Assembly: GCA_002964805.2 (NCBI GenBank)
Contig: PUDQ02000084.1
Span: 124,001 to 188,000, forward strand
DNA from: Trametes villosa
Taxonomy: Eukaryota > Basidiomycota > Agaricomycetes > Polyporales > Polyporaceae
Length of the DNA stretch: 64,000 nt
Direction of reading: 5' to 3'
Notes under the pieces: generated by a model
The model's input: the letters and a program-made list of their open reading frames with translations, nothing else
What the model was told of the DNA's origin: nothing
Database searches by the model: none
Shown: one piece after another, positions 11,390 through 22,288 of the stretch
How the letters are laid out: each line of letters opens with the position of its first letter
How positions within the stretch are numbered: position 1 is the first letter of the stretch
Program-made: the position numbers and the translations under genes

Positions 11390-11684
11390 GATAGCAAGTT
11401 GAGGGGGTCTGCACAAGTGTTACCACCAGGAGAGATGAAGCAGAGTGCGGAGGTGGCTGGAGACAAAAGAGGCGTGGCTCGCGTAGGTCCAAGTTGGTCC
11501 ACTAGGCGCGCGGAGGTATCGGACCGGCCTCCGATATTTCGATCGCCGGAGTCATTTTGATTGATTCTAACTCTTAGACTCACTCTCCCCGCAAAGGCAC
11601 GCTGCTCTCTTCCACCACTCCCCTCTCTGTCTACGACTCCCTCTCTCCAGCTTCCTGTCTCAGGAGGCTTCCACACCATCCAAA
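11390..11684. promoter_or_regulatory. Shared divergent promoter of RBR ligase and LYS2, with Gcn4-like site
   Basis: A 295-bp spacer separates the two start codons. At 11549-11554 lies GAGTCA, the reverse complement of TGACTC, the core recognised by Gcn4/CPC1 bZIP regulators. It is about 130 bp upstream of the LYS2 ATG. Yeast LYS2 is under general amino-acid control, so the site is plausible, but a six-base motif alone is weak evidence. Confidence 0.35.
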
Positions 11685-14600
11685 ATGGCGGCCGATCGTC
11701 TAGCTCGGGTCGTAGCCCGACTCCAAAACCTCCCGGAAATGTCTCTGCCTACCGATTACCCCAGGCCGACCGGAGGGAACAAGGTCGTCGAGGCCGCCGT
11801 GACTGCGGAGCTATCGGAACAGACCTGTATTGGTCTCATGAAGCTCGCACTCTACAACGAAAACGACGAAGAGGACGAGGAGGAAAGTCCGGTGAACAAC
11901 ACTCCCTCCGCGTTTCACCTCCTACTCTCCGCCTTCTCCGTTCTGCTTCACAGATACACCGGCGACACAGATCTCATCATTGGCTCGTCGTCCGCATCCG
12001 CACGCGACCCTCTAGTCCTACGCGTTGCGGTGGGCCCCGAGGATCCGTTCTGGGCAGTCGTTCGCAAGGTGCAGCAAGTCGAGCAGGAAGCCGAGGCGGA
12101 CAGTGTACCGTACGAGTCGATCATCCGAGCACTCGGGAAGGACAAAGCGGACACTGTGGAAGGCTCTCGCCCTATCTTCCGAGTACGGTTCTTCGACGAG
12201 ACGGACTCTCCGCAAGAGCAGTTCCTGCATTCAACCAGTTCGACCTCGGACATCACCATCTTTGTTACAAGACAGCAAGAGTCTAGCCGCTCCTCTATTG
12301 CACCCCATCTATCGCTGCGCATCTTGTACAACTCCTTGCTTTTCACCCCCGCTCGTATCACCTGCATCGTCGACCAACTCTCCATCCTACTCCGGAGAGT
12401 AGCCTCTAACCCGCTCGCGCCGGTTGGCTCGGTACCTCTGCTCACTCCCTCTCAGCGCGCCAAGCTGCCCGATCCCACTGCTGACCTTAACTGGTGCGAC
12501 TTCAAAGGCGCCATCCCCGACATCTTCTCCCGCAATGCTAGGCAATGGCCCGATCGGCAATGCGTCGTTCAGTGTGTCCCTGCCTCCAGCCTGGACCAGC
12601 CTCAGGAGAGGCGCACCTTCGCCTACAGCCAAATCCTGCACGCCTCTAATATTCTCGCGCACCACCTAATTCAAGGCGGCGTCCAGCGGGAGGAAGTGGT
12701 CATGGTGTATGCGTACCGCAGCGTCGACCTCGTTGTCGCCGTGATGGCTGTTCTCAAGGCTGGTGCCACGTTCTCGGTCATTGACCCTGCGTACCCCCCT
12801 TCGCGACAGACTATCTACCTCAAGGTCGCCCAACCCCGCGCACTTGTCGTTCTCAAGGGTGCTGGCAAGATCTCCCCGTCCGTCCGGGAGTTCATCAACA
12901 CCGAGCTGCAGATCCGCGTCGAGGTCCCTGCGCTAGAGCTACTGGCGGACGGCCAGATTTTCGGCGGTTCGGCTGCCGAGGGGTCAGACGACGTGCTGCA
13001 GCCACAACAGCATCTCGCTGGTACAGATCCGGACGTGGCACTGGGTCCGGACAGCGTGGCTACGCTCTCGTTCACGAGCGGTAGTACCGGCATCCCGAAG
13101 GGTGTGAAGGGCAGGCATTACAGCCTTACGCACTTCTTCCCGTGGATGGGTCAGCGCTTCGAGATCGGCGAGCACTCGAAGTTCACGATGTTGAGCGGTA
13201 TCGCCCATGACCCCATTCAGCGCGACAGTAAGTGCAGGTTGTAGCAGAACTGTACCGAATGGTACTGAAAATCCACAGTGTTTACTCCGCTATTCTTCGG
13301 CGCCAGCCTCTACGTCCCGACCGCGGACGACATCGGCACTCCTGGTCGTCTCGCAGAATGGATGGCAGACAACGAGGTGACAGTCACACACCTGACACCC
13401 GCCATGGGTCAGCTCCTCTCCGCACAAGCCACCCGGCAGATCCCCGCGCTCCGCAACGCCTTCTTCGTCGGCGACGTCCTCACGAAGCGCGACTGCCTGC
13501 GCCTCCAGTCGCTCGCCGCAAACGTGCGCATCGTGAACATGTACGGCACGACGGAGACGCAGCGCGCGGTCTCGTACTTCCTCATCCCCTCCGTGTCCGA
13601 GGACGCGACGTTCCTTGCGACGCAAAAGGACATCATGCCCGCGGGCGAGGGCATGATCGACGTCCAGCTCCTCGTCGTGAACCGCAACGACCGCGCCGTG
13701 CCGTGCGCCGTCGGCGAGGTCGGCGAGATCTACGTACGCTCCGGCGGGCTCGCAGAGGGCTACTCCGACCCGCAGGCGACCGCGGAGAAGTTCGTCGCCA
13801 ACTGGTTCTGCGAGAACGCGCCGCCGCGCGTGGACACGCTACTCCACCCGCCCGACGGCTCCGCGCCCACGCCGGCCGCACAGTACTGGAAGGGCGTGCG
13901 CGACCGGATGTACCGTTCGGGCGACCTGGGTCGGTACCTCCCCGACGGGATCGTGGAGTGCACGGGGCGCGCGGACGACCAGGTGAAGATCCGCGGGTTC
14001 CGCATCGAGCTGGGCGAGATCGACACGCATTTGAGCCAGCACCCGCTTGTGCGCGAGAACGTGACGCTCGTGAGGCGCGACAAGGACGAGGAGAAGATCC
14101 TCGTGACGTACTTCGTGCCCGTCGGCGGGCCTGCGCTCGACGAGTACGTGAGCGACGTCGGGGACGAGGGTGACGAGAAGGGCCTCGTGAGCGGGATGCG
14201 CAAGTACCGGCGCCTCATCAAGGAGATTCGTGAGTACCTCAAGAAGAAGCTGCCCAGCTACAGCGTCCCTACACGTACGTACTGAGACGCACCCGTATCA
14301 AGACCCTTCTCTGACCTTCATTTTATCGCAGTCTTCGTGCCCCTCAAGCGCATGCCGCTCAACCCGAATGGCAAGATCGACAAGCCCGCGCTGCCCTTCC
14401 CCGACACCGCGCAAGTGGCCGCACCTGAGCCCGCTCGTGGCACGGCTTCCCCGACAGAAGAGGCGATTCGTGCGATCTGGGCGCGCATCCTTCCCAACGC
14501 TCCCTCTCCGCTCCCGCTCGACGAAAGCTTCTTCGACCTCGGCGGACACTCCATCCTCGCAACGCGTCTCATTTTCGAGATCCGCAAGGCGTTCCTCGTC

Positions 14601-16181
14601 GACGCGCCCCTCGGACTCGTTTTCGACAAGCCGACCATCGCTGAGCTCGCGGACGCCGTCGACCGCCTGCGCAACTCCGACCTCGGGCTCTCAACCTCCA
14701 CGAACCCCGATTCGCCCACCACTTCCACCCCCGCGGACTCTGCGGCAAACGCGCACAAGCTGGAGTACGGCAAGGACTACGAGGCGCTTCTCGGGCGCCT
14801 CGCGGACTCATACCCATCCGCGCCCTCGGACTACTCGCAGCGCGCGCTCACGGTGTTCCTCACGGGCGCCACGGGCTTCCTCGGCGCGTTCATCCTGCGC
14901 GACCTTCTCCAGCGCACGCAGCGCGTGAAGAAGGTGGTGTGCCTCGTGCGCGCCGCGGACGACGCGAAGGCGCTCGAGCGGCTGCGTGAGGCTGCTGCTG
15001 GGCGTGGTGTGTGGGACGAGGCGTGGGTGAAGGAGGGCCGGGTGGAGGTCGTAAGGGGTGACTTGGATCGCGAGCGGTTCGGGCTTGACAGCGCTGCGTG
15101 GATGCGCGTCGCGGGCGAAGCTGACGCGATCATTCACAACGGCGCACTGGTACGTCCATCTCCGATCCACTTATCTCGCGGGCGTTGGCTTACACGTAGA
15201 ATGACAGGTTCACTGGGTGTACCCCTACGAGAAGCTGCGCTCCGCGAACGTGCTCGGCACGCTGACCGCCGTCGAGCTCGCCGCGGCGGGCAAGCCGAAG
15301 CTGCTCGTCTTCGTCTCCTCGACGTCCGCGATCGACACGGAGCACTACGTGCAGCTTTCGGACGCGCTCGGGGCGGTACCGGAGGCCGACGACCTCGAGG
15401 GCGCACGCGCGGCGCTCAAGACGGGCTACGGGCAGAGCAAGTGGGTGTCGGAGAAGCTGCTTTTCGAGGCCGGTCGCCGCGGCCTCTCGGGCCATATCGT
15501 GCGCCCCGGGTATGTTGTCGGCGACTCCGAGTCAGCAGGTACGTATCACCGTGGAGTTGATTTAGAGAAACCGGCACTAAACACGGCGATGGATCTGCAG
15601 TGACGAACACGGACGACTTCCTCTGGCGTCTTGTCAAGGGCTGCATCCAGCTCGGGCTCGTGCCCGACATCAACAACACCGTGAACATGGTCCCCGTCGA
15701 CCACGTCGCGCGCTGCTGCGCCGCGGCCGCCGTCTCCCCGCTCCCCGCGCCCGAACGCGCCCAGAGCGTGCTGCACGTCGCCGCCTCCCCGCGGCCGACC
15801 TTCAACGCGTTCCTCGGCGCGCTGCCGCGCTACGGCTTCTCCGCCGAGCAAGCGGAGTACGTCGTGTGGCGGCGGCAGCTCGAGCGGCACGTGATGGAGG
15901 CGCAGGACAACGCGCTGTTCCCGCTGCTGCACTTCGTGCTCGACGACCTGCCGACGAGCACGAAGGCGCCGGAGCTCGACGACGCGCGCATGCGCGCGGT
16001 GCTCCGCGGCGATGGGGCCCCGCGGGAGAACGGGACGGTGGATGGGGAGCTGGTGGGCAAGTATCTGGCGTGGCTGGTTGGGGCGGGGTTCTTGCCGCCG
16101 CCGACGGGCGAGGGGAAGGAGAGGTTGCCGCAGCTTGCGCAGGGGACGGCGGTGAAGGCGGTGGGGCGGAGCGGGAACTAG
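11685..16181 (+). CDS. LYS2: L-2-aminoadipate reductase (alpha-aminoadipate semialdehyde dehydrogenase)
   Basis: LYS2 adenylates alpha-aminoadipate, loads it on a carrier domain and reduces it to the semialdehyde with NADPH, a step of fungal lysine synthesis. Exons 11685-13227, 13279-14274, 14332-15149, 15208-15538 and 15601-16181 give 1422 aa with the frame closed, close to yeast Lys2. Domains: an N-terminal condensation-like region (about 1-250); an adenylation domain with [38 protein letters not shown] and [13 protein letters not shown]; a carrier domain with [13 protein letters not shown], whose Ser takes phosphopantetheine from Lys5; and a reductase domain with [19 protein letters not shown] and the YxxxK of [16 protein letters not shown] 11685 follows a pyrimidine-rich leader and starts MAADRLARV as in relatives. 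An inverted decayed copy of part of the reductase domain lies 1.1 kb downstream. Confidence 0.96.
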
Positions 16182-17279
16182 AGCGATCACCTGAAGCGTG
16201 GTGGGTGCAAAAACATGGTGCCCTGCGATGGCATCGTAGAGAGAAGTTTATAATGAAAGAAGTGTTGTATCATCATTGCTCGGGGCGTCTCGCAAGAGCC
16301 CGGAAACCGCATGTTCATCCACCGTGATCAGCAACTCTCGGTGTCCCTCCTGATCCGTCCGCCCTTGTCATCGATCCAGAGTAAGTACAGACGAGCCCGG
16401 AAGTGTCAATGGTATCTTGCCATGTGAGGACATCGTCGGGAGAAGTCTATCAGCGAGAGAAGTGTCGTTGTCCATCAGCAAGGTACTCCGCAATGCATAT
16501 GGCTATGTAATCGTGCGGAATACCACACGTTCTACATATCATCGCCCTGTGTCCGCCGCCGCCGCTGTAGGAGGGACGGGATTCCGAAGTTCCTAGAATT
16601 TCATACACATGATACCGCGTTGGTGCAATATCTCGGATCGTCTGAGGGATGCATCCGTATAATCACACCCCATCTCGGACACGGTCCTGCATCTTATGGG
16701 CGGTGGATCCTTTGCCATATGAGTTCGTTCCTGTAGCGTCCGACTTCCCGTCCTATTGGGCATTCAGCACCCTTCGTACTATCATGGCACAGTCCTCCAG
16801 GTATTTGTTAAACATTTACCTGACAAATACTGGACACCGGGGGCGAACACGGAGGTGGTCGAGAGGAGGCACGACGCCAACGGTGGACTCAGACGTGCAA
16901 GGGGAGACCGCGGGGAAACCAGATGCAGTAGGCCGGATATTATGCACTCGCAGCCCCGCTTTGGCAACTTGATGAGGGCGAGCGTTCAACGTTCAACGGC
17001 GGGGCGCGCGACGTCCGTGGATCCGTTCGCAGGTACTAGCATACCTGTCGCCAATTAAGAGAACGTATTCAGCCAGAGTCTTAGACCGTGCGGTCCAGGC
17101 GGGCGCGCTGGATGCGTTTGCACGAGCGTACGTCAGCCGGGCGGACGCGCGCGCGCGTTGATCGTGTAAGCGTGCACATACGACGCAGTGTGTGTACGCG
17201 GGGCGAGGAGGGTGCAGATACGTCCTAGCGCAGGGGTGCTTTGGGAGGGCGAGTATGAGCGTACTAGCCTGGAGCGGCG
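16182..17279. other. Intergenic region downstream of LYS2
   Basis: No gene is recognisable. A small hairpin at 16801-16830 has 8-bp arms, GTATTTGT and ACAAATAC, around a 14-nt loop, and the flanking bases nearly continue the pairing. It may be chance or the relic of an inverted-repeat element. Confidence 0.5.
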
Positions 17280-17770
17280 GTAGGGTTGACAGTGCCCGGA
17301 TGGGACGGCTACAAACTTGAGCAGCTTCTCAGACACTGGCGGCAGCCCGTCTTCAGCGCGGTACACCCGCCCTCCAGCACCGCGTCGAGGGCGTCCGAGC
17401 GTGGCACGCAGTGCTCCGTGTTGACTGCGGTCGTCGATGAGGTGCAACGAGCAGCTTGAGCCTACCTACGGTGGCGAGAATTTGACTGCCGCACGTTTGC
17501 AGAGCGTAGCTTTTCGTAAGGGTACACGCAGTGAATCTACCAGCGCAGCATTTTCGATTATAATGTCTGAGACTAGCTGAATATGGATGGACGTACCAGA
17601 ACGAGGCTGTTATGGACGCCTGCGTGGGCCTCGACCGCAACATCTCGCGATCGTTGCAGTAGTTCTGCGAAACCAGGACACGTTGTACCCGCGCAAGATC
17701 GCATGTATGCTGCCGTCTTCGTCCAATCTTCATGTCATACAGTGTGTGGCTAGACTCGAGGGACATGCCA
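17280..17770 (-). pseudogene. Decayed, inverted copy of part of the LYS2 reductase domain
   Basis: Read on the minus strand, this segment follows LYS2 exon 3, intron 3 and exon 4 step by step. Matching anchors include GATCGCGAG (LYS2 near 15068), GGTACGTCCATC (the LYS2 intron 3 donor near 15149), CACTGxGTGTACCCxTACGA (LYS2 15210-15231), AACACGGAGCACTxCGTGC (near 15334), GAAGACGGGCT (near 15418) and GAGAAGCTGCT (near 15450). Between anchors there are many substitutions and small gaps that break the frame. The donor end of the intron is preserved, so the source was DNA rather than spliced mRNA. The relic could come from LYS2 itself or from a close reductase paralogue. Its outer edges are uncertain by about 50-100 bp. 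Confidence 0.75.
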
Positions 17771-18725
17771 CTGCCAGAACGCCGTATGTATCTCACGGGC
17801 TTGTCTAGATTCTATCCGTATTCCGCGATTGCCTCGGCTCGGCCCCTGTGAATCACGCTACACCGACACGGACACTCACAGCTGTGCATGCATGCTGCCG
17901 GCTTCTTGTAGATGGACACACATGCGCGCCACATGTGGCCAAGGGAATCGTCGAATCTTCATATGCACACCTTGAATGCCTTGATGTACCTGGAAATCAC
18001 GCAACCCGAGCGGTGATGTTTTCACAGCCCTCCATGAATTCAGCAGCTCAGGGCCACCCACGATATCGATGTTCGGGAGGGGATACGCACGATGATCACG
18101 AAAATCAATTGGCGAGGCTGGGCAGATTCAGATGCATCTCAGCTCCGGCCGTGGTTGGGATGGCGAGATGGCGGGGTGGGTGTTATCGGCGGGGGTGTGG
18201 GAAGGGCTGGGAACTGAATGGGCCTGCGCGCATTCCGGGCGGGTGGTATAAACGCGCGCATCACGGGACGCAGGTGAGGCAATGTGCACCCGCACTAGAC
18301 GCATGCGGTGACAGCTGAACTCTATCCGCGCTGATGCACCCCGCCCCCGTCGGAGAGCGGCGGGCGTGCGCTTGGAGCGAGCAAGAGGGCGAGGCAGGCA
18401 GGGAAGAGAAGTAGCCCGAGGCGGCTGCTGAGGCTGCTGGTGTAGGTTGCGGGCGCGGGGCCGGCGGGGGGCGAGGAAGGTGATCGGGGCGGGAGTGGCA
18501 GGGTCGGTGCCTGGGACGGGATGTGGGCCTGGGCGCCTGGGATTGGGCTGGCTGGATGGGCGTCGCGTTCGGATCGGAGGACAGGGTCGGTGGGAGTCTC
18601 ATTCTCCTCCAGCGGCCATGGCTCCCTGCCACCGTACTTAGCCCTCCCATCTCTCTCTCCGCCACGACCGCCGCCACGCCCACCCCCCGACGCCCCCGCC
18701 CCGGCCTGCACGCGCACCGCGGCCG
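17771..18725. other. Intergenic region with promoter of the multi-pass membrane protein
   Basis: No coding sequence is recognised. A TATA-like GTATAAACG lies near 18248, far upstream of the ATG at 18726, and its relevance is uncertain. The last 400 bp are rich in pyrimidine blocks, as is common before fungal start codons. Confidence 0.4.
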
Positions 18726-21577
18726 ATGGACAATGTTGCAGGCCTCAGCAGCAGCCAAAACGCGTCCACCTCCTTCATCCGCGTCGTCTCCCTCTCCATA
18801 GCCCTCTACGAGTCCGTCCCGTTCTCTCGCCTATCACCCGCGCTGGCCCTGCCGTACTCACCCCGCGCGCGCTGCAGCTACATCCTCACGCTTCCCGCCG
18901 AATGGCGGTTCTACAGAAGCCAGCACTCCTGGCGCCTCAGCCTCGGCTGCTCCCTCTTCATCGCCATCCGGTCCGCACTCTTCCCCTTCCTCTTCTCGCA
19001 CGCGCGCCCACGCACGATGGCTGATTCTTGGCCCCTCACAGCTACTCGAGCATCGCGGTCATCACCCTCAGCAACGTCGGCTACTTTGGCAACTTCTTTA
19101 GCCCCGCATCATGCGCCCACTACTACCTGGCCGCGCCGATCTTCAAAGGTGCGCATATTTTCCCTCGCACCCCCAGTCCCAAGCGGGACCGACTGCGAAA
19201 CCCTCCCATAATGCGTGCTCTCTCGCCACGCATAGCATCGGGATTGTCCCCGCCCGAACAATCCAATGATACCTGCATGCTAACCTATGCCATCTGCCTC
19301 AGTTGTCCAGACGATGATCTCCCAATTAATCTTGGGCATCAGGTACGTCCCACCCGCCCAACCCCCTCCGCGCAGCCCGCCCAATCCCCAACCTTGCACC
19401 GCGCACACAGAACTGTCAACATCTCGCGCCGCTCGACGCACGTCACCTGGGTCATCGCCGCCTCCTTCCTCGTCTGCACAGCTGTAAGTCGCGCGCCCGG
19501 GTTATTCCTGGTCGCTATTCCTCCCGTGCTCACGCGGAGACACGCAGGCGCAGTGGTTCCTGAATTTGTGGAATCGCGTCCGTGAGTGCCGCTTGCCCCG
19601 TGTGTGGCGCGTGTGCTGACCAGACAAGAATTGATTCCAGCCGTGCAAGGCCGGGTGAGTGCCGCACGCGATCCCTGTCTCTCCGTGTCTTTCTGCATCC
19701 GTTCGTGGCTGCTTACGCTTGCGTGCGTCCGTTTTAGCATAACAAGTGCGTCGTCATCCCGAGCTTGAGCCTGAGCTAGAGTGTACTGACGCGAATGCGC
19801 GCGCGACAGCTGCACGGCGGGGAACCGGCCGCCCGTACTCACCGTCTGGCTCTACTACCTGCTCTCGATCGTGTACGACATCCTCACGCTCGGCATCTCG
19901 AGCATGTACCTCATCGGCTTCAGCCCCAACTCCGGAAAGTGCGTGCACCGTGCCTGCTGCGCCGTCTTCCCCTCCCGTCGCGCGTGCCGTGCTGACTGCT
20001 ATTCTGGGGTACAGGATGGCGCACCTCCGCCGCATGTACGTCCAATCTTACACCGCTCGTGTGCCTCTACGTGCGCGCATATATGCGTGTGCAAGGCATT
20101 GGGAGCGTGAGACCCCGAAAGTAGGACAGGACGCTGACGGACGGCATTGCGCAGCATGCTCACGGACGGGCTCGTGTACTTCGTCGCGCTCACCGGTGCG
20201 TATTCCTCTCAACACACACGCGTAGCAGACGGACCGCTGACCGCTGCACCCCTGGCCAGGCGTGAACATCTTCAACCTGATTCTGTACCGCCGGCCAGAC
20301 GAGGCGATCCAGGTACGCTCCCACACCCTGCCACGACGGCCCACGCAGAGCAGATGGTGGCTGACCCGCCCCCGCGCCTCTCCCCCTTCCCTCCCGCCCC
20401 GGTGCTTGTTGTGTCCAGTCGTCAGGGTGCGTGTGCTTCGTGTATCCCTGCAGTTGCTGAGCGTGGCTGACGTCTGTCGCTGTCTCGTTTTGGCTTTCTC
20501 TGCTTCTGTGGGTGTGTGCCTGTTGCCGTGCTGTCACACGTCGTCTGTGTTCGGTCGCCGGTGTTGATGTGGTTTGCGTTCTGTCTGCGTCTGTGTGCGC
20601 ATCGGTCGATGTGGCGGTGGCGTTTGCGTTTACGTTCTGTTTGCGTTTGGTGGCGCGCACGTCGGCAGCGTCTCGCTCGGGTATGCGCTGACGTGGATCA
20701 TGAGCCAGCGTATCCTCATCCACCTTCGTGGTACGTGCTTCCCGCTTTCGTCCTCATGACCGAACACTAACTCACCTACTCGTCCGTTCACCCACCTGCT
20801 TACTCGCTCGCCCACCGCGCCCCGCTTCCACCCACAGACGCCGCCGCCGCGCACAACCGCACCGTCACGACCCAGCTCGTCGTCTCGCGCGCGCTCCCTT
20901 CCGCGCACTCCGTCGCGCACGCCATGCGCTCCCAGTTCGAGTCGTCCGGCTCCTACTCCTACTCCGCCTCCAAAGACCGGCGCGGCCACCGCGGGCGCAC
21001 GCGCCAGCTGCTCTCGTCCGGGTTCGACCTCGAGGCGAGCGGCACGGGCCGCTCGGTGTTCACGGTCTCGGTGGGCCAGCGCTCGTGCGGGTGTTCGTGT
21101 GATTGTGGGTGGGGTTCTGAGCGGAGTGGGGTGGATGTGGATGAGAGGAGGGGAAGGGGGAGTCGAAGGAGAAGGTCGCGCTCGAGGTCTGCGGACGGCT
21201 CGGGTGAGGCAGAGGGGTCCGGGACGTCTGGCGTGGGCCCCGTGGCGAGCGCGACGCTCGGGTCGGGCAGCCACCGCGGGAGCCGCCGCACACGCCAGGA
21301 CGGGGACGAGGAGGCCGGGCGCAGCCCCCGCCATCATCCCAACCACGACTACGACCTGGACCTGGAGGAGGGCGACGAGGAGAAGGAGGAGGTGCCGGAC
21401 GTGCGCGTGCAGATCGAGGAGACGGTGACGGTCGAGGTCGAGTACGACCCGGCGGTGTACGCGCGCGAGTCGTACCGCACCCCGCGCGTGCTGTGGGAGG
21501 TGCACAGCGGGGGCGGGGAAGGGCAGGCGCGCAGTTGGAGGAGTGGCGGGAGTAAACGGGATGCGGACCCGACGTAA
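18726..21577 (+). CDS. Uncharacterised basidiomycete multi-pass (about 7 TM) membrane protein, DUF6533-like
   Basis: Member of a large basidiomycete family of unknown function. Fifteen exons were joined: 18726-18811, 18878-18970, 19042-19148, 19303-19342, 19411-19483, 19548-19581, 19641-19654, 19738-19745, 19810-19938, 20015-20035, 20155-20195, 20260-20312, 20419-20426, 20669-20730, 20838-21577. Total is 1509 nt (502 aa), frame closed. Membrane segments lie in SFIRVVSLSIALYDYILTL, SIAVITLSNVGYFGNFF, VVQTMISQLILGI, VTWVIAASFLVCTAAQWF, VLTVWLYYLLSIVYDILTL, GLVYFVALTGVNIFNLIL and SLGYALTWIMSQRILIHLR; the last is the family hallmark. A long cytosolic tail follows, Ser/Arg- then Asp/Glu-rich. Exons 7, 8 and 13 are 14, 8 and 8 nt long and restore conserved residues (VQGR, HNN, SSG). 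A receptor-like fold is possible but no ligand or partner is suggested. Confidence 0.8.
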
Positions 21578-22288
21578 TCGGTGAGTACACCCCCGTATAT
21601 TCGTCTTTGGGAGTTGCTGACAGTGTGCGTGCAGCCCTTCAACTGGGCCCCTCCGCATCGACTCGACCTGGATATCGTTATTCCTGCATATATTCACTTG
21701 CATCTTCACCCCCCCCCTCCCCAGATTTCTTGCTTACAACCCCAACGCTATAACGACATCCTACGCCCCCCACGCTTCCGACTACTCATCGCTCTGCTCT
21801 CGACTCGAATATGTACCCTGCCTGCGGATCGCGCGCTCTTCTCGCTCTCGCCCCTCGCATCGCATCGCTCCCGCCCACTACTAGCTGCTACCTATCTACC
21901 TATACCCGCGGCCCCACGCCGCTTTAATCTTGTGTGTACTATATGTACTAGGTTACGTCCCCCCTGCTTCCCCCTTACCCAGCCGATATACCTCCCCACA
22001 ACTGGTATACCTTTTCGCTGGCGCTCAGAGTCGCGTAGCGGCTGCTGCTGTTATAACGCTAATGTGTACCGTGTATAGCGCTGCTCCCTTGCTTGGTTTA
22101 TACGTATGTCCCGTCGCGTCGTTGTAGGTACTGGATATAGCGTGCTGCGAATATAGGTCTCGTTGACCTTCAACCGCATTGGCCTCTTACAGCGTTTGCG
22201 CAAGATCCAGTGTCGGTACATCTCTCCATTGGTATTGATAAATTACACCCTCCCCGAGCTCAGACGAATGCACCCTGACGTACATACG
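21578..22288. other. Intergenic region between convergent genes
   Basis: A 0.7-kb pyrimidine-rich spacer after the membrane protein and before the SEC5 stop codon. It probably holds both 3' UTRs. No gene is seen. Confidence 0.5.

Noticed and set aside
16801..16830. Small palindrome with GTATTTG arms, considered as another MITE end
   Set aside because: The arms are short, there is no second end or target duplication nearby, and GTATTTG alone is not diagnostic.
11685..18725. A secondary-metabolite gene cluster around LYS2 and the reductase relic
   Set aside because: LYS2 has the full fungal lysine-pathway architecture and no tailoring enzymes, transporters or cluster regulators are adjacent. 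The neighbour is a relic, not a second synthetase.
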